The notes under the pieces: model-generated
What the model was told of the DNA's origin: nothing
The model's database searches: none
Seen by the model: only the letters and a program-made list of their open reading frames with translations
Shown here: positions 53,939-63,042 of the stretch, piece after piece
Layout of the letters: the number at the start of each line of letters is the position of its first letter
Numbering within the stretch: position 1 is the stretch's first letter
Program-made: the position numbers and the translations under genes
Assembly: GCF_002019635.1 (NCBI RefSeq)
Contig: NZ_KV917371.1
Location: 1,178,001 to 1,242,000, forward strand
Direction: 5' to 3'
DNA from: Metabacillus halosaccharovorans
GTDB lineage: Bacteria > Bacillota > Bacilli > Bacillales > Bacillaceae
DNA length: 64,000 nucleotides

Positions 53939-54817
53939 CTATTTTTTCTGCACTAATCCTAAAATCATTTCTCTGATTATTTTACTTGCTGTGTTCGCTG
54001 TTTGTTCAGAGTGATCATAAATTGGTGCAACCTCTACCAAGTCAGAACCTACAACACGTATATCTGATTTTGCGATTTCATGAATAGACGCTAAAAGCTC
54101 TTTGGACGTAATGCCACCAGCGTCCACTGTTCCTGTTCCCGGGGCGTGCGCAGGGTCAAGAACGTCAATATCAATGGTTAGGTAAACAGGGCGTCCTGCC
54201 AGTTTTGGCAGTATTTCTTTTAGAGGTTCAAGAACCTCAAATTTCGAAATGTGCATGCCCACTTCTTTTGCCCATTGGAATTCTTCCTTCATTCCTGAGC
54301 GGATTCCGAAAGAAAAGACATTTGTTGGTCCAATTAAATTAGCGATCTTTTTAATTGGTGTTGAGTGGGAAAGTGGTTCTCCTTCATAGTCATCACGAAG
54401 ATCTGTATGAGCATCAAAGTGAATTATCGCAAGATCAGGGTATTTTTTGTACATAGCTTTCATAACAGGCCATGATACAAGGTGCTCTCCACCCATTCCT
54501 AGTGGATATTTATCATCTGCCAGGAGCTGGTCAATATATTCCTCAATCATGTCGATGCTTCGCTGCGGATTTCCAAATGGTAATGGAATATCTCCTGCAT
54601 CAAAGTATTTTACTTCCTCTAACTCACGATCTAAGTAAGGGCTGTATTCTTCAAGACCAATTGATACTTCGCGAATGCGCGCAGGGCCGAAGCGGGAACC
54701 CGGGCGATAGCTTACAGTCCAATCCATCGGCATGCCGTAGATAACAGCTTCACTTTCTTCGTAATTAGGATGGCTTTTAATAAATACATTACCTGAATAA
54801 GCTTCATCAAATTTCAT
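53939..54817 (-). CDS. speB: Agmatinase
   Basis: 292 residues of the ureohydrolase family. It splits agmatine into putrescine and urea. The di-manganese site is visible in MGGEHLVSWP, IIHFDAHTDLRDDYEG and TIDIDVLDPAHAPGTGTVDAGG, with the later Glu in SDLVEVAPIYDHSEQTA. It follows speE by 60 bp on the same strand, giving a polyamine unit for making putrescine and then spermidine. RBS GGAGGT. Confidence 0.96.
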   Translation of the reverse strand: MKFDEAYSGNVFIKSHPNYEESEAVIYGMPMDWTVSYRPGSRFGPARIREVSIGLEEYSPYLDRELEEVKYFDAGDIPLPFGNPQRSIDMIEEYIDQLLADDKYPLGMGGEHLVSWPVMKAMYKKYPDLAIIHFDAHTDLRDDYEGEPLSHSTPIKKIANLIGPTNVFSFGIRSGMKEEFQWAKEVGMHISKFEVLEPLKEILPKLAGRPVYLTIDIDVLDPAHAPGTGTVDAGGITSKELLASIHEIAKSDIRVVGSDLVEVAPIYDHSEQTANTASKIIREMILGLVQKK

Positions 54818-54835
54818 TGATTATTACCTCCATTC

Positions 54836-54866
54836 AAAAAGTGAGAGATTTCCTTCTCTCACTTTT
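54836..54866 (-). terminator. Hairpin between speE and speB
   Basis: AAAAGTGAGAGA pairs with TCTCTCACTTTT followed by T on the minus strand. It resembles an intrinsic terminator inside the speE-speB gap, so speB may be read through only partly. Confidence 0.7.
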
Positions 54867-54877
54867 CCATTTCTAAA

Positions 54878-55708
54878 TTATTTAATTAAATCACTTACAA
54901 ACTTAGGTAATACAAAGCAAGCTTTGTGTAATTCTTTTGTGTAGTATTTTGTTTCGATTTCATGGAAACGGTCTTCGCTTACTTCTAGTGGATCATATTT
55001 TTTCGAACCAATTGTGAAAGTCCATAAACCGCTTGGATATGTTGGAATGTTCGCTGTGTATAGGCGTGTGATCGGGAAAATTTCTTTCACATCACGTTGA
55101 ACATTTGTGATTAATTCCGGTGTGAACCAAGGGTTGTCCGTTTGAGCAACGAACACACCGTCTTCTTTAAGTGCTTTGGAGATACCAGCATAGAAGCCTT
55201 TAGTAAATAGGTTTACTGCTGGTCCCATTGGTTCTGTGGAATCAACCATGATCACATCGTATTCATTTTCACTTTCAGCGATATGCATGAACCCGTCGCC
55301 TACTTTTACTTCTACTCGAGGATCGTCAAGTTTTCCAGCAATTTCAGGAAGGTACTTTTTAGAATACTCAATTACCTTACCATCGATATCAACAAGTGTC
55401 GCTTTTTTCACTTGTGGGTGTTTTAACACTTCACGAATAACTCCACCGTCACCGCCGCCAACTACTAGAACATTCTCAGGGTTTGGGTGTGTAAATAAAG
55501 GCACATGTGCCACCATCTCGTGATAAACGAACTCGTCCTTCTGTGAAGTCATTACCATACCATCAAGGAACAACATGTTTCCGAACTCTTCCGTTTCCAC
55601 CATTTCTAAGTACTGAAAATCAGTTTGTTCTGTATGTAACGTTTGCTTAACTTTTAACGTAATCCCAAAACTTTTCGTTTGCTTCTCTGTATACCATAAT
55701 TCACTCAT
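54878..55708 (-). CDS. speE: Spermidine synthase (polyamine aminopropyltransferase)
   Basis: 276 residues from [10 protein letters not shown], the same length as the B. subtilis enzyme. It transfers an aminopropyl group from decarboxylated S-adenosylmethionine to putrescine. Key motifs: [38 protein letters not shown] (nucleotide-binding), [17 protein letters not shown] and [16 protein letters not shown] with the catalytic Asp. The start at 55708 follows AAAGGATG; an apparent N-terminal extension to 55762 comes only from reading into a family D repeat. Confidence 0.96.
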   Translation of the reverse strand: MSELWYTEKQTKSFGITLKVKQTLHTEQTDFQYLEMVETEEFGNMLFLDGMVMTSQKDEFVYHEMVAHVPLFTHPNPENVLVVGGGDGGVIREVLKHPQVKKATLVDIDGKVIEYSKKYLPEIAGKLDDPRVEVKVGDGFMHIAESENEYDVIMVDSTEPMGPAVNLFTKGFYAGISKALKEDGVFVAQTDNPWFTPELITNVQRDVKEIFPITRLYTANIPTYPSGLWTFTIGSKKYDPLEVSEDRFHEIETKYYTKELHKACFVLPKFVSDLIK

Positions 55709-55729
55709 TATAATCATCCTTTCAAAACT

Positions 55730-55792
55730 GGGACAGAGGGACAGGTCCCCTGTCCCGTTCATTATGGGACACGGAACCTGTCCCCTTGTCCC
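55730..55792. repeat. GGGACAGG-type double palindrome, family D copy 2
   Basis: GGGACAGAGGGACAGGT ... TGTCCC ... GGGACACGGAACCTGTCCCC..GTCCC, close to copy 1 at 52756-52827. It lies in the divergent speE/pbpG control region, just upstream of the speE ribosome binding site. Confidence 0.8.
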
Positions 55793-55910
55793 TTATAGCA
55801 GAAAATGAGAAAAAAATCTATGACTTTTGTTTAAAATGTTTAAAATTCTGATAAAAAACTCATAATGGCTAACAGTATGTCTTTTATGACGAATATAGGA
55901 GGTGAGCTTC

Positions 55911-57980
55911 ATGGATGTGATGACACCGAGACGATTGCGCATCACCCTAAAAACAGTACGGGCACTTATTTTTATTAGTTTATTATGTTTAGTTCTTTTT
56001 TCCACGATTATTTTAAGTATTGTGTTATATGCAAAGTGGCTGGGACCTCCTTCTTTATCAGTTCCACAATCAACTCTCATTTATGCAAGTGATGGGTCAA
56101 AAATAGGTGAATTGCATAATGGTCAAAAACGATACTGGGTTGATATTGATCATATTTCCCCACATGTCCGTGAAGCAACCATCGCAATTGAAGATCGAAG
56201 TTTTTACCAACACGATGGTTTTGATTATAAACGAATTGCAGGTGCTGCATTAGCCGACTTAAAAGCTATGGCAAAGGTACAGGGTGCCAGTACGATAACC
56301 CAGCAATACGCCCGGAATTTATTTTTAGAGCATGAAAAAACATGGCAGCGTAAAGCGAATGAAGCATTATATACCATTCGATTGGAGCAAAACTACAGCA
56401 AGGACCGGATTATGGAAGGCTATTTAAACACTATCTATTATGGACATGGTGTTTATGGGATTGAAGCAGCAGCTAATTATTACTTTGGAAAAAGCTCAAG
56501 TGACTTAACCCTTGCTGAAGCTGCCATGCTTGCCGGCATTCCAAAGGGACCAACCCTCTATTCTCCTTACGCAAACAGGGAAAAAGCAGAGGAAAGACAA
56601 GAAATCATTTTAAAAATGATGAAAAATGAAGGGTATATTACGGAAAAGCAATTCCAATCAGCACTCACAGCAGAGCTTGTATATAAAAAGAAAACAGACA
56701 CTGTTCAACCAAAATTAGCCCCATATTTCCAGGATGCAATGTTAAGTGAGATATCCGACAAGTTAGACATAGACGCACAAGCTATCCAAACAAAAGGGTT
56801 AAAAATCTATACAACACTGGATGCAGACATGCAAAAGCTTGCTGAAGAAACGGTTGGAGAAACGATTGATGAGTCCTCTGACATTCAAACAGGTATAGTC
56901 GCGATGGATCCTAAGACCGGTTATGTTCGGGCATTAATCGGTGGACGAAATTATGAGGAAAGTCCTTTCAATCGTGCTACTCAGGCAAAAAGGCAGCCGG
57001 GTTCAACGATTAAGCCTTTTCTTTACTACTCTGCGATTATGAACGGCTTTACACCTTCTACCGAGATGAAAAGTGAACCAACTTCATTTACCTATGATGA
57101 TGGAAAAGCGTCCTATAAGCCGAGTAATTACAACGACTATTATGCGAACGACTTTATCACAATGCTCCAGGCCATCGCTTTGTCTGACAATATTTATGCC
57201 GTGAAAACACATATGTTTATCGGGATGGAGGAGCTTATCAAAACAGGGAAACTCCTTGGACTGAGTACAGGCATAAAGAAAAACCCTTCAGCTGCATTAG
57301 GTACATCACCTGTCCGTTTGATTGACATGGTCAATGCATACGGAATGCTGGGTAATGGAGGGGAAAAAGTTGAACCTACTTTTGTGACAAAAATTGAAGA
57401 CACTGCTGGAAATGTCATCTACGAATCTAAACAGGCAAAAGAGCAAGTATTAGACGAACAAGCAGCCTTCGTCACAACACATATGATGAAGGGAATGTTT
57501 GATACAACATTAAATGATTATACATCTGTTACAGGTCACAGCATTGCTGACTCCCTCACCCGGGACTATGCAGGCAAATCAGGTACAACCTCATCAGACA
57601 GCTGGATGATTGGATTTGCCCCACAACTTGCCGTTGGTGTTTGGACAGGGTATGACAAAGGAAAAACGATCAACCTTGTCCAAGAACGCGGCTACGCAAA
57701 GGAAATTTGGTCCACCTTTATGGAGGAAGCATTAGATGATCAATCTGTAAAAGCTTTTCGCCCGCCGGATGGGGTTGTCGGGGTTTATATTAATCCTGAG
57801 AGCGGCAAGCTCGCCACAAAGGGCTGCCCAACGAAGCGTCTCACTTATTTTATTGAAGGCACTGAGCCGACTGAGTATTGTGAAGAACATATGAGTGATG
57901 GTGAAGCTTCGGAAACGGAGCAGTCCTCTGATCAGAAGGAAAAAGAAAGCTGGCTAGATAAGTTTAAATGGTGGGATTGA
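55911..57980 (+). CDS. pbpG: Bifunctional class A penicillin-binding protein, PbpG-like
   Basis: 689 residues. Short basic cytoplasmic tail, one membrane helix (ALIFISLLCLVLFSTIILSI), then a GT51 transglycosylase with catalytic Glu in IAIEDRSFYQHDGFD and QGASTITQQYARNLFL. The transpeptidase has SxxK in RQPGSTIKPFLYY, SDN in ALSDNIYAVK, and KSGTTSSD. It polymerises and crosslinks peptidoglycan. In B. subtilis pbpG (ywhE) acts in spore germ-wall synthesis under sigma-F and lies beside speE and ywhD, as here. The ATG at 55911 is eight bases after AGGAGG; a GTG at 55902 touches that site. Confidence 0.93.
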   Translation: MDVMTPRRLRITLKTVRALIFISLLCLVLFSTIILSIVLYAKWLGPPSLSVPQSTLIYASDGSKIGELHNGQKRYWVDIDHISPHVREATIAIEDRSFYQHDGFDYKRIAGAALADLKAMAKVQGASTITQQYARNLFLEHEKTWQRKANEALYTIRLEQNYSKDRIMEGYLNTIYYGHGVYGIEAAANYYFGKSSSDLTLAEAAMLAGIPKGPTLYSPYANREKAEERQEIILKMMKNEGYITEKQFQSALTAELVYKKKTDTVQPKLAPYFQDAMLSEISDKLDIDAQAIQTKGLKIYTTLDADMQKLAEETVGETIDESSDIQTGIVAMDPKTGYVRALIGGRNYEESPFNRATQAKRQPGSTIKPFLYYSAIMNGFTPSTEMKSEPTSFTYDDGKASYKPSNYNDYYANDFITMLQAIALSDNIYAVKTHMFIGMEELIKTGKLLGLSTGIKKNPSAALGTSPVRLIDMVNAYGMLGNGGEKVEPTFVTKIEDTAGNVIYESKQAKEQVLDEQAAFVTTHMMKGMFDTTLNDYTSVTGHSIADSLTRDYAGKSGTTSSDSWMIGFAPQLAVGVWTGYDKGKTINLVQERGYAKEIWSTFMEEALDDQSVKAFRPPDGVVGVYINPESGKLATKGCPTKRLTYFIEGTEPTEYCEEHMSDGEASETEQSSDQKEKESWLDKFKWWD

Positions 57981-58020
57981 GGTTGAGAATGAGGATGGGT
58001 CGGTTTCTGTCGAAAATTGA

Positions 58021-58130
58021 CAAATCGTTAATATATTCTCAGAATCGAAGATAAATCCTTATAATCGTTGATAAATCCTCAAAACCGGAGATAAAATCTC
58101 ATAATCGAAAATAAAATCTCAGCATCAAAT
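58021..58130. repeat. Tandem array of exactly 20-bp period (copy 2, inverted)
   Basis: Consecutive 20-bp units from 58021: for example ATAATCGTTGATAAATCCTC and ATAATCGAAAATAAAATCTC. The reverse complement of these units matches those at 50421-50520 (GAGATTTTAT...CGATT). The array lies between the pbpG stop codon and a strong bidirectional terminator. Confidence 0.85.
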
Positions 58131-58131
58131 C

Positions 58132-58168
58132 AAAAACCCCCGGGCAACTAATATGCCCGGGGGTTTTT
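58132..58168. terminator. Bidirectional terminator between pbpG and ywhD
   Basis: AAAAACCCCCGGGCA (58132-58146) pairs perfectly with TGCCCGGGGGTTTTT (58154-58168); a very strong hairpin. The 100 bp from here to ywhD shows nothing else. Confidence 0.95.
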
Positions 58169-58276
58169 GTGTCCTAGTTTTATAAACTGTATATTCAGTC
58201 TACTAATTTTCATGAAGAATCACAAGATTTTACCAATTTGTTCACGAAAACGTCACACTTTCGACAAATTTATATT

Positions 58277-58789
58277 CTAGAATTTTAAATCGTCTTTTAA
58301 TTTTTGCTCGGAATTTTCCCACATTTTTTTATCGTGATGTTTTAAGAAGTTGGTTAAAATCTCTTTTGAACGATCGTCCATATGATCAACGATAATATGA
58401 CGTTTCATTGATTTATCCATGCGGTTTACATGCTCAGGCAGTGATTTGTAGCCCCTTCTTATTGAGCGGTCAACTGTAAGTTCGCATGCTGCTACTCCTG
58501 CATAGTAAGGACCATCTTCTTTACGGTCAATTGTGACCCAAACTAACCAATACGGCTTTCCGTTTGGAACCTCTTCTTTTGTTTTCAAAAATTTAATCCC
58601 TTTTTCCACGACACTTCTCGCATGCATGGCACCGATATCAACGAAGGCCTCTCCTTCTTCGATATCAATGAAAACCGGGGACACATTATCCAAACTAAGG
58701 GCACCCACACCGAAACCGCCGTGGCCATCTGTTGGATCGCTTTTTATTATATTAAAACCAATGCTTTTTTTCTTTTTTTCTTGTTCCAT
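58277..58789 (-). CDS. ywhD: YwhD family protein
   Basis: 170 residues, a conserved Bacillus family without known function. Recognisable stretches are GFNIIKSDPTDGHGGFGVGA, VFIDIEEGEAFVDIGAMHAR and RHIIVDHMDDRSKEIL. No signal peptide or membrane helix. RBS GAGGAGG. It is followed by the bidirectional terminator and preceded, 27 bp away, by ywhC; the pair keeps its B. subtilis order. Confidence 0.93.
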   Translation of the reverse strand: MEQEKKKKSIGFNIIKSDPTDGHGGFGVGALSLDNVSPVFIDIEEGEAFVDIGAMHARSVVEKGIKFLKTKEEVPNGKPYWLVWVTIDRKEDGPYYAGVAACELTVDRSIRRGYKSLPEHVNRMDKSMKRHIIVDHMDDRSKEILTNFLKHHDKKMWENSEQKLKDDLKF

Positions 58790-58816
58790 ATCATGGACCT
58801 CCTCATATGTAAGACA

Positions 58817-59491
58817 TCATAATAATGGGCTAAGCAATAAATGAAAGATATTCATAACAATTGCCCGGCCAATTTCAAAAACAGGTTGAATCGTGTAGGC
58901 ATCCAGTGGTGTGATGACTAAAACTAAGAAAATAATAATTCCATAACTCTCAAACTGAACGAGCTTTGGCCGAATATGTGCCGGGACCAAATCTTCAATA
59001 ATCCGATATCCATCCAGCGGCGGAAATGGAAGTAAGTTAAAAATAAACAAAATCACATTAAGTGACACAAAAATATTAAAAAACTGCTCAAGTCCTGTTA
59101 CATATTGTGATGGCAGATATGTCACTGCGTTTGTCGCTAATAGTATATACCAAATTGCGGTTCCTAAGAAGGCTAAGAAAAAGTTACTTAGCGGTCCGGC
59201 AACAGAAACTAATACTCCGGCTAATCGGGGCCGTTTAAAATGAAATCGGTTTACCGGGACCGGTTTTGCCCAACCAAACCCTGCAATAAATATTAAGATT
59301 GTTCCAAATGGATCCAAATGTGCTAACGGAGAAAGCGTTAATCTTCCTTGTCTTTTTGCAGTTGGATCTCCAAACTTGTAAGCTACATAGGCATGTGCAA
59401 ACTCATGTAATGTAAAAGCAATCATTAGCGTAATGACCACATATGGAATCATTTCTAACGGAAAGGCTAAAAATTGGCTAAATTCATTCAT
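58817..59491 (-). CDS. ywhC: Site-2-type membrane metalloprotease, YwhC
   Basis: About 224 residues from MNEFSQFLAFP. It has four to five membrane helices. The zinc site is HEFAH in TLHEFAHAYVAYKFGD near residue 25, with the second ligand region NLLPFPPLDGYRI near 160. Such enzymes cut transmembrane segments of substrate proteins within the bilayer; the substrate here is unknown. The start at 59491 follows GAGGAG by six bases; a longer frame to 59572 lacks support. Confidence 0.9.
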   Translation of the reverse strand: MNEFSQFLAFPLEMIPYVVITLMIAFTLHEFAHAYVAYKFGDPTAKRQGRLTLSPLAHLDPFGTILIFIAGFGWAKPVPVNRFHFKRPRLAGVLVSVAGPLSNFFLAFLGTAIWYILLATNAVTYLPSQYVTGLEQFFNIFVSLNVILFIFNLLPFPPLDGYRIIEDLVPAHIRPKLVQFESYGIIIFLVLVITPLDAYTIQPVFEIGRAIVMNIFHLLLSPLL

Positions 59492-59581
59492 CACTGGCTC
59501 CTCTGTTATAAATGTACTCTTTCTTAAGCTTACCATGATTAGGGGGTAATTTCGACTAATGGATACTGACAAAGATATAAA

Positions 59582-59609
59582 AAAACCGCCAGATTATTGA
59601 TTGGCGGTT
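59582..59609 (-). terminator. ywgA terminator overlapping its 3' end
   Basis: AAACCGCCA (59582-59590) pairs perfectly with TGGCGGTTT (59601-59609); the ywgA stop codon lies in the loop. A T-tract follows on the minus strand. Confidence 0.8.
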
Positions 59610-60112
59610 TCGTTTTGAGCGACTTGTTTAATTTTTTCAATATAATCATATGCTTCAGCAATTTCTTCTTCTGTGTAACGCTGCTTACTTTTTAACGTAA
59701 ACACCTTTTCTTTTACTTCTTCTCTGCTAAGTCCGTCAAAATATAACACGGTTGAAACTAATTCCAAAAATCTGGAGCTTTGCTCATTCAAATCCAGCAT
59801 GCAGTTCTTTAATGGAGGCATGTCCACATCATAATGGCCAAGGAATTCATTTCCTGTTTCTGTTAAAGTATAACGATATTGAAAATATCCACCTTTTTTT
59901 TCATGTACCTCATCAATAAACCCTAAGTTACAAAGCTCTTCGATACGCAATGTAAGTTCTTCAGAGTATGGTCCAAAAAAGTGAAAATTGTATTTTTCAT
60001 AGAAAGGTAAATCAATTTTCTTTGCGATATAAATCATTTTTTGCAATTTTTTCCGGCCAATGATTTCCCCTGCTGATGAGATAGCCTTCATCAGCTTCGC
60101 ATGTTCTTTCAT
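59594..60112 (-). CDS. ywgA: YwgA family protein
   Basis: About 172 residues from MKEHAKLMKAISSAG. The N-terminal part (GRKKLQKMIYIAKKIDLPFYEKYNFHFFGPYSEEL) matches the YwgA family, which resembles a winged-helix fold similar to the antitoxin-like SocA/GepA domain. No function is known. The start at 60112 is chosen by the B. subtilis protein's N-terminus and a GGGGAA just upstream; a longer frame begins at 60157. It lies directly after ywfO. Confidence 0.85.
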   Translation of the reverse strand: MKEHAKLMKAISSAGEIIGRKKLQKMIYIAKKIDLPFYEKYNFHFFGPYSEELTLRIEELCNLGFIDEVHEKKGGYFQYRYTLTETGNEFLGHYDVDMPPLKNCMLDLNEQSSRFLELVSTVLYFDGLSREEVKEKVFTLKSKQRYTEEEIAEAYDYIEKIKQVAQNETANQ

Positions 60113-60156
60113 CAATTCCCCGTCATCTCCTAACTTTTCTTTGTTACCGATAAACA

Positions 60157-61467
60157 CTATTTCTTTATATTTAATAATTCAAGTATTTTCTTTTTAGCCG
60201 TACGCTTTGTTGAGAAATCGTCAATTAAGTCCAATGGAAAATACAATTTATGATCTGTTCTTCTTTTCCCCGAAATAGCATCGACAATCTCTGATTCCCG
60301 TGACAATTCGCGCAAATCTCCATTTGACATTAATAGATGGATCGGCAGTCTTTCCTCTTCTTCACCAGGACGATAAAAATCGTATGGAAGATCTGAGGAA
60401 GAATCAACAACAAGATAGTAATCCGGATCGATTCCCGCTTTTTTAAATAATGATGTTAATTCCATTAATGTCATCATCTGTACATTCGGGTTAAATTCCA
60501 CATATTTAAAAAGCTGGCGGTTCATAAAGCGGGTACATAAGTCACGCAGGATTGGATCTTCTTCCTCCTGCCATGCCTGAAAATAAAACATAATAACAGA
60601 CTCATCAAGTTTTAAATAGTCTTGAAGTGACAGCTCTTCTTCAAATAAAGAATAAAAATGAACAGGATCATGTTTAAAGGAATAAAACTCTTGATGCAGA
60701 TGTTTTGCACGGTGAAGAATTTTTGTTAAAATCACTTCAGCACTTCGTGTGACCGGGTGAAAATAAACCTGCCAATACATTTGATAACGGCTCATAATAT
60801 AATCCTCAACCGCATGCATGCCACTGCTTTTTATGACAACCTGCTCTTCCCGCGGACGCATCACTCTTAAAATCCGTTCCATATCAAAGTGACCATAGCT
60901 AACACCTGTATAGTAGGCATCACGCTGCAGATAATCCATTCGATCAGCATCAATCTGACTAGATATTAAACTTACAACCTGTTTATTTTCATAGGTTTTG
61001 GCAATAACCTCTGCTACCTTTTTTGGAAAATCCGCTTCTACCGCTGTTAACACTTTGTTAACCTCTGTATCTCCCAGAATAATGGCTTGGGTGAAATCCT
61101 CATGATCAAGGTGAAATACCTTTTCAAAAGAATGGGAGAATGGGCCATGACCTAAATCATGCAACAACGCGGCACAAAGGCATAAAAGCCTTTCTTCATC
61201 ATCCCATTCAGGTCTTCCCTTAAACACATCATCCACAATTCTGCGGACAATTTCATACACTCCTAGTGAGTGATTAAACCTGCTGTGCTCAGCCCCGTGA
61301 AATGTTAAATACGTTGTTCCAAGCTGGCGTATTCTTCTTAATCGTTGGAATTCTTTCGTCCCAATGAGATCCCAAATGATTTTATCACGCACATGTATAT
61401 ATCGGTGAACGGGATCTTTAAAAACCTTTTCTTCAGACAACTTTCCATTTTCCATTGTCTTCCACAT
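60157..61467 (-). CDS. ywfO: HD-domain phosphohydrolase, YwfO-like
   Basis: 436 residues. N-terminal VFKDPVHRYIHVRDKIIWDL and RLRRIRQLGTTYLTFHGAEH with HSRFNHSLGVYE; the HD metal site is LLHDLGHGPFSHSFE near residue 110, with a further Asp in SSQIDADRMDYLQRD. This is the dGTPase-like HD family; a (deoxy)nucleotide phosphohydrolase role is likely by family, exact substrate unknown. The start is unsure: an ATG at 61467 lacks an RBS and one at 61455 has only GTGGAAG nearby. It shares a unit with ywgA. Confidence 0.9.
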   Translation of the reverse strand: MWKTMENGKLSEEKVFKDPVHRYIHVRDKIIWDLIGTKEFQRLRRIRQLGTTYLTFHGAEHSRFNHSLGVYEIVRRIVDDVFKGRPEWDDEERLLCLCAALLHDLGHGPFSHSFEKVFHLDHEDFTQAIILGDTEVNKVLTAVEADFPKKVAEVIAKTYENKQVVSLISSQIDADRMDYLQRDAYYTGVSYGHFDMERILRVMRPREEQVVIKSSGMHAVEDYIMSRYQMYWQVYFHPVTRSAEVILTKILHRAKHLHQEFYSFKHDPVHFYSLFEEELSLQDYLKLDESVIMFYFQAWQEEEDPILRDLCTRFMNRQLFKYVEFNPNVQMMTLMELTSLFKKAGIDPDYYLVVDSSSDLPYDFYRPGEEEERLPIHLLMSNGDLRELSRESEIVDAISGKRRTDHKLYFPLDLIDDFSTKRTAKKKILELLNIKK

Positions 61468-61574
61468 CCGTTCTACTTAGTAACTTCTCTACCCTCTATT
61501 ATATCGGCTTCCAATCGACAATAACACCCAAAATCTGATAAATGATTCGACAATGAGGGTACGTTTAAAAAATA

Positions 61575-61613
61575 AAACATCACCCATGCTCACAAACACA
61601 AAGGTGATGTTAT
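61575..61613 (-). terminator. Terminator of the DUF1450 gene
   Basis: AACATCACC pairs with GGTGATGTT around a long loop, followed on the minus strand by TTATTTTTTA. It overlaps the last codon of the gene. Confidence 0.75.
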
Positions 61614-61834
61614 TTTGATATTTTCTGAACGATTTTTTCAATTAATTCATCTTCTGTCGGCGCAGATAGCGGGCGATTGTTTACAAAACAAAAAGATTTC
61701 TTTCTTCCCGGGCCACAATAAGATTGGCAGGCAATATCTATCTTAGCTTCTGAATCTACCTTTTTTAACTTAGGCACAAGTGTTTTAATATTTGTTGCTT
61801 GGCAATCATCACAAATACGAAATTCATTTGCCAT
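61610..61834 (-). CDS. DUF1450 (YuzB-like) small Cys-rich protein
   Basis: 74 residues with CDDCQATN near residue 8 and [20 protein letters not shown], the family's conserved Cys pattern reminiscent of thioredoxin-like ferredoxin folds. It is cytoplasmic and its function is unknown. RBS GGAAAGGATTGGG stands just upstream. It is monocistronic, between ywfO and rsfA. Confidence 0.88.
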   Translation of the reverse strand: MANEFRICDDCQATNIKTLVPKLKKVDSEAKIDIACQSYCGPGRKKSFCFVNNRPLSAPTEDELIEKIVQKISK

Positions 61835-62121
61835 TGATTTCCCAATCCTTTCCTTACAATAGGCGTGCTACCGTTTTTCACTAAAAGGTATTTTACCGTT
61901 ATTCTTCCCTCTATGCAAGTAACGCCAGGCAAAGGACAAAAAGTTTTCACTTCCTTCAAAGGATTGATTTACCATCGTTTTTCAGTAGATTTTAAAAAAG
62001 CTATGAACATTTTTAAAAAATCTACTATCCTCTTAACAAATTTGTATAAAACATCTTCAACTTGTCCATGCTTACTAACAGTTGCAAGTAAATAATCTAT
62101 TTATATAGGGAGTTGGAAAAA
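61835..62121. other. Divergent region between DUF1450 gene and rsfA
   Basis: About 290 bp holding the divergent 5' regions. Only the rsfA site GGGAG at 62108-62112 is clear. No small gene or repeat is visible. Confidence 0.5.
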
Positions 62122-62922
62122 ATGAAACAAAGACAAGACGCATGGTCTGAAGAGAATGATTTATTACTAGCTGAAACCGTTTTACGTCATGTGAGAGAAG
62201 GAAGTACTCAATTAAATGCTTTTGAAGAAGTAGGAGATAAATTGAATCGTACGTCTGCTGCTTGTGGTTTCCGCTGGAATGCCGTTGTTCGCCATGATTA
62301 TGAGAAAGCTTTATCACTTGCTAAAAAACAACGTAAACAGCGGATGAGAGCTTTAGGAAAAGGTCAACCAGTGAAAAAGCAGCTTTTGTATACTCCTGAT
62401 ACACCTACTATGGAGATGGAAATTGATGATTTTGATCAGCATGAAGAGCAATCCATGTTGGCAAGTTTAGAGAGTCATATGGCTGAAGTCATGCCGGCTG
62501 ATGAAGACGTTAAAACACCATTCAGCAATCAAGCACCTGCAGCAACATCTGCAGCCCAACCAAAAGAAATGCCGCAAACGCCAATCAAGCAGCCTGTAAG
62601 CACAAATAACAGATTAACAATGGATCATGTTATTGCATTCTTGCAGTCTTATAAAACAAACAATCTACAGTCAGAAGCATTACTAAGTGAAAATAAACGA
62701 TTGAAGAAAGAAAACCAAGATCTATCTTTACAAAATGAAGAACTGATGAAAAAGGTTGGAAAACTAGAACAAGATACAGTAACCGTTCAAGAAGACTATG
62801 AAACACTAATGAAAATCATGAACCGCGCTCGTAAGCTTGTCCTATTTGATGAAGAAGACCGCACAGCACCAACAACATTTAAAATGGACCGTAATGGAAA
62901 CTTGGAAAAAATGGCAGAGTAA
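62122..62922 (+). CDS. rsfA: RsfA-family prespore transcription factor
   Basis: About 266 residues from [20 protein letters not shown]. The N-terminal SANT/Myb-like helix-turn-helix (to about residue 60, with [20 protein letters not shown]) is followed by a basic segment, an acidic/Pro-rich middle and a C-terminal leucine-zipper-like coiled coil ([20 protein letters not shown]). RsfA modulates sigma-F genes in the forespore. The start at 62122 lies nine bases after GGGAG; the TTG at 62113 touches that site. In B. subtilis rsfA also lies close to ywfO. Confidence 0.9.
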   Translation: MKQRQDAWSEENDLLLAETVLRHVREGSTQLNAFEEVGDKLNRTSAACGFRWNAVVRHDYEKALSLAKKQRKQRMRALGKGQPVKKQLLYTPDTPTMEMEIDDFDQHEEQSMLASLESHMAEVMPADEDVKTPFSNQAPAATSAAQPKEMPQTPIKQPVSTNNRLTMDHVIAFLQSYKTNNLQSEALLSENKRLKKENQDLSLQNEELMKKVGKLEQDTVTVQEDYETLMKIMNRARKLVLFDEEDRTAPTTFKMDRNGNLEKMAE

Positions 62923-62941
62923 TAACGAGTAATATCTAAAT

Positions 62942-62976
62942 GGTGTGCCTATTTGTGGCACGCCTTTTCATTTTTT
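62942..62976 (+). terminator. rsfA terminator
   Basis: GGTGTGCC pairs with GGCACGCC (one G-T pair) around a short loop, followed by TTTTCATTTTTTT. Confidence 0.85.
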
Positions 62977-63042
62977 TGAAACTATTAAAGGACCTCCTAC
63001 GTATTAACTTTAACATCACATTTTGAAAAGGTTGGTTTGATC

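Noticed and set aside
55709-55762. 18-residue N-terminal extension of SpeE
   Set aside because: It is encoded by the family D repeat. The start at 55708 gives exactly the family length with a good RBS.
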